From Thermoplasmata archaeon (GTDB lineage: Archaea > Thermoplasmatota > Thermoplasmata > RBG-16-68-12 > JAGMCJ01), in contig JAGMCJ010000030.1 of the NCBI GenBank assembly GCA_023129265.1, positions 1-13,712 of the forward strand: 13,712 nt of DNA. Reading direction: 5' to 3'. The position numbers and the translations under genes are program-made. This document shows, piece after piece, positions 12,267 to 13,712 of the stretch. Position 1 is the stretch's first letter. The number at the start of each line of letters is the position of its first letter. The notes beneath the pieces are model-generated. The model made no database searches. It worked only from the letters and a program-made list of their open reading frames with translations, and was not told where the DNA came from.

Positions 12267-12294
12267 GCCCCTTCACCCCGAAGGGTGACGGGGC
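12267..12294 (+). terminator. Strong hairpin after the methyltransferase-nuclease gene
   Basis: GCCCC (12267-12271) pairs with GGGGC (12290-12294) and TCACCC (12273-12278) with GGGTGA (12283-12288). The stem is closed by a CGAA tetraloop with a single T/C mismatch. It starts 27 bases after the stop codon. No T-tract follows, so it may be a 3-prime-end stabiliser, a terminator or part of an RNA rather than a classic intrinsic terminator. Confidence 0.5.
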
Positions 12295-12302
12295 GCACCC
12301 TA

Positions 12303-12364
12303 GACCGTGTCCGTGCAACCCGAACGGTCGCGTTTCCGTCCCGGCACCCGCTCTCCAGCGGTGC
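12303..12364. repeat. Two further hairpins in the GC-rich spacer before the TPR gene
   Basis: GACCGT (12303-12308) pairs with ACGGTC (12324-12329). GCACC(C)GCT (12344-12352) pairs with AGCGGTGC (12357-12364) around a CTCC loop with one bulged C. With the 12267-12294 hairpin this makes three stems in under 100 bases. A structured RNA is possible but I recognise no class. Confidence 0.4.
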
Positions 12365-12378
12365 TGGTCGTCCGAAGG

Positions 12379-12386
12379 TTATAAAT
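12379..12386 (+). promoter_or_regulatory. Promoter of TPR gene (TATA box)
   Basis: TTATAAAT predicts a start site near 12408. The short leader carries GGTGGAAGG (12410-12418), a Shine-Dalgarno-like sequence, immediately before the ATG at 12421. Confidence 0.65.
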
Positions 12387-12420
12387 CGACCACCATCCAT
12401 TATCGTTCGGGTGGAAGGGC

Positions 12421-13712
12421 ATGGGATTTCTGGATTCGCTCTTCGATAAGGAGAAAAGGACTCTAGGCAAGGCCTCGAAGAACGTCAAGAGAGGTAAGGA
12501 GTGTCTCCAGAAGGGTTCCAGGGATGCCGCCTACGTCTATTTCTCCAAGGCGTCACAGACCCTTGAGAAGAACCGGGAGTTGATATCGAGGCTGACGACC
12601 GACTTCTCGGACGTGTACGACAAGCTCGGATATGGCTTCCACGAGATAGGCAGGGACACGGAGGCGAACGGACACATAGACTACGCTCTCCAGCTGGACC
12701 CGAACAACATAGACGCGCTCAACCACAAGGGGCTCATGCTCTATCACGGAGGGGAGGCCGAGGAGGCCCTCGAGCACTATGACAAGGCGCTGAACCTGGC
12801 CCCCACCAGAAAGGACGTGTGGTCGAACAAGGGCGATGTCCTCGTGGACCTCGGGAACGCGCAGGATGCCGAGAACTGCTTCTTTGAGGTCCTGAAGATC
12901 GACGATACCGACATCCCCACCTACACGAAGCTCCTCGTTATCCGCCCGGAGGACGGGAGCCTGTGGAAGAGGAAGGGGATGGCTTACTTCAAGCTGAGCC
13001 AGTACGGGGAGTCCGTCAGAGCTTTTGACGAGGGCCTGAGGCTCGAACCTTCAGACAAGGATATGTGGCTGAAGAAGGCGGAGGCGCTGGAGAACCTCGA
13101 CAAGAAGGAGGACGCCCTCTTCTCCCTGGAAAAGGGTCTGGAACTGGACTATGAGAACACGGCCTTGTGGAAGCGGAAGGGAAGGATCCTTCACGAGCTC
13201 GGGAAGAAGGACGAGGCGCTCGAATCCTTCGAGAAGGCCATCACGTACGGTCCGAGGGACGAGGAGAGCCACCTCTGGAAGGGGAGGATACTCCTGGAGC
13301 TCGAGAACCACGAGGCGGCTGTCGGGGCCTTCGACGCCGCGCTCGCCATAGACGCGAATTCCCTCGAGGCGCTCAAGGGAAAGAAAGCTGCCTTTACGGC
13401 CTTGAAGAGATGGGAGGACGTCATCAGCGCTGGCGAGTCGATCGTGAAACTCGACCCGAGGGACCAGGAGACCTACCTGGGCATGGGAAACGCCTACATG
13501 AACCTGGGCAAGCACAGGGAGGCCGTGAGCGCCTACAACGGCGTCCTGAGACTCGACCCAGAGAGCGTCGAGGCCCTCACGGGCAAGAAGGAAGTGCTAA
13601 TCAAGCTAGAGGACTGGAGAGAGGTCGCGAACGTCTGCGACTACATCATCAGGTCGGACCCTTCGAACAAGGAGGCGCTCTATCACAAGGGCGTGGCCCT
13701 CCTGGAGCTGGA
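12421..13712 (+). CDS. TPR-repeat protein (partial, runs off the window)
   Basis: The frame is open from ATG 12421 to the last base, giving 430 codons with no stop. The N-terminus (MGFLDSLFDKEKRTLGKASKNVKRGKE) is short and charged, without a signal peptide. About eleven TPR units of roughly 34 residues follow, starting near residue 60. They carry the usual pattern of a small residue, a Gly or Ala, then A(F/Y)-x-KAL-x-LDP, for example ALEHYDKALNLAP and EALESFEKAITYGP. Unit spacing is irregular near IRPEDGSLW, where one repeat looks shortened. TPR superhelices are protein-docking scaffolds, and the partner cannot be read from the sequence. GC is high, like the housekeeping region, so this gene marks the right edge of the accessory DNA. 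It has its own TATA box and Shine-Dalgarno. The C-terminal part is not visible. Confidence 0.93.
   Translation, partial: MGFLDSLFDKEKRTLGKASKNVKRGKECLQKGSRDAAYVYFSKASQTLEKNRELISRLTTDFSDVYDKLGYGFHEIGRDTEANGHIDYALQLDPNNIDALNHKGLMLYHGGEAEEALEHYDKALNLAPTRKDVWSNKGDVLVDLGNAQDAENCFFEVLKIDDTDIPTYTKLLVIRPEDGSLWKRKGMAYFKLSQYGESVRAFDEGLRLEPSDKDMWLKKAEALENLDKKEDALFSLEKGLELDYENTALWKRKGRILHELGKKDEALESFEKAITYGPRDEESHLWKGRILLELENHEAAVGAFDAALAIDANSLEALKGKKAAFTALKRWEDVISAGESIVKLDPRDQETYLGMGNAYMNLGKHREAVSAYNGVLRLDPESVEALTGKKEVLIKLEDWREVANVCDYIIRSDPSNKEALYHKGVALLEL

Noticed and set aside
12340..12352. CCCGGCACCCGCT as a copy of the tRNA-Gly 3-prime end (attachment site)
   Set aside because: Only about 10 of 13 bases match CCCGGCGCCTGCA, without the adjoining TTCGAAT. 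That is too weak to call an att site.
1..13712. CRISPR array or regularly spaced repeats
   Set aside because: No repeated units with regular spacers were seen on either strand. The only periodic structure is the degenerate TPR coding repeat.

Overview
This window is a stretch of archaeal chromosome. The evidence is an aCPSF1/FttA-type KH plus beta-CASP nuclease, a group II chaperonin (thermosome), an ArcS-type archaeosine synthase, a single-OB-fold RPA-like protein, AT-rich TATA boxes placed about 26 bases before several start codons (leaderless genes), and a tRNA with no encoded CCA. A member of the Thermoplasmatota or a nearby euryarchaeal group fits the gene mix, but that placement is an inference and was not tested.

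Region 1 (1-4268) is housekeeping. It holds the termination factor/ribonuclease aCPSF1 (FttA), a small OB-fold protein, and the thermosome subunit on the opposite strand. The last two are convergent, with their stop codons directly abutting.

Region 2 (4269-6013) looks like a metalloid-response module. A Cys-rich AbrB-fold regulator of the HgcC type (the family known from mercury-methylation loci) overlaps or nearly overlaps an arsenite methyltransferase (ArsM). The promoter region carries clustered TCAGAA/TTCTGA inverted repeats. A thioredoxin gene with its own promoter follows; thioredoxin is a plausible reductant for ArsM. No hgcA or hgcB is visible.

Region 3 (6047-8440) holds arcS (leaderless, TTG start), a three-helix small membrane protein, a very short transcription unit encoding an acidic 24-residue peptide or acting as a small RNA (own TATA box, Shine-Dalgarno and strong T-tailed hairpin), and tRNA-Gly(UCC).

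Region 4 (about 8457-12420) is accessory DNA inserted between the tRNA and a GC-rich TPR gene. It contains a small basic/acidic protein with a dyad at its start, an IS6/IS240-like DDE transposase, an unrecognised protein with two winged-helix-like segments, a structured GC-rich intergenic segment with an 11-bp dyad, and a beta-class adenine/cytosine DNA methyltransferase fused to a C-terminal Mrr-like nuclease domain. The methyltransferase is clearly poorer in GC than the flanks (one 60-base line counted at 45 percent against 62 percent in the TPR gene). The winged-helix gene and the methyltransferase-nuclease are divergent and may be one defence or restriction-modification unit.

Region 5 (12421-13712) is the 5-prime part of a long TPR-repeat protein that runs off the window. 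The 180 bases before it contain three strong hairpins. The most unusual items are the HgcC-like/ArsM pair with its operator-like repeats, the methyltransferase-nuclease fusion with its divergent winged-helix partner, and the 24-codon transcription unit.
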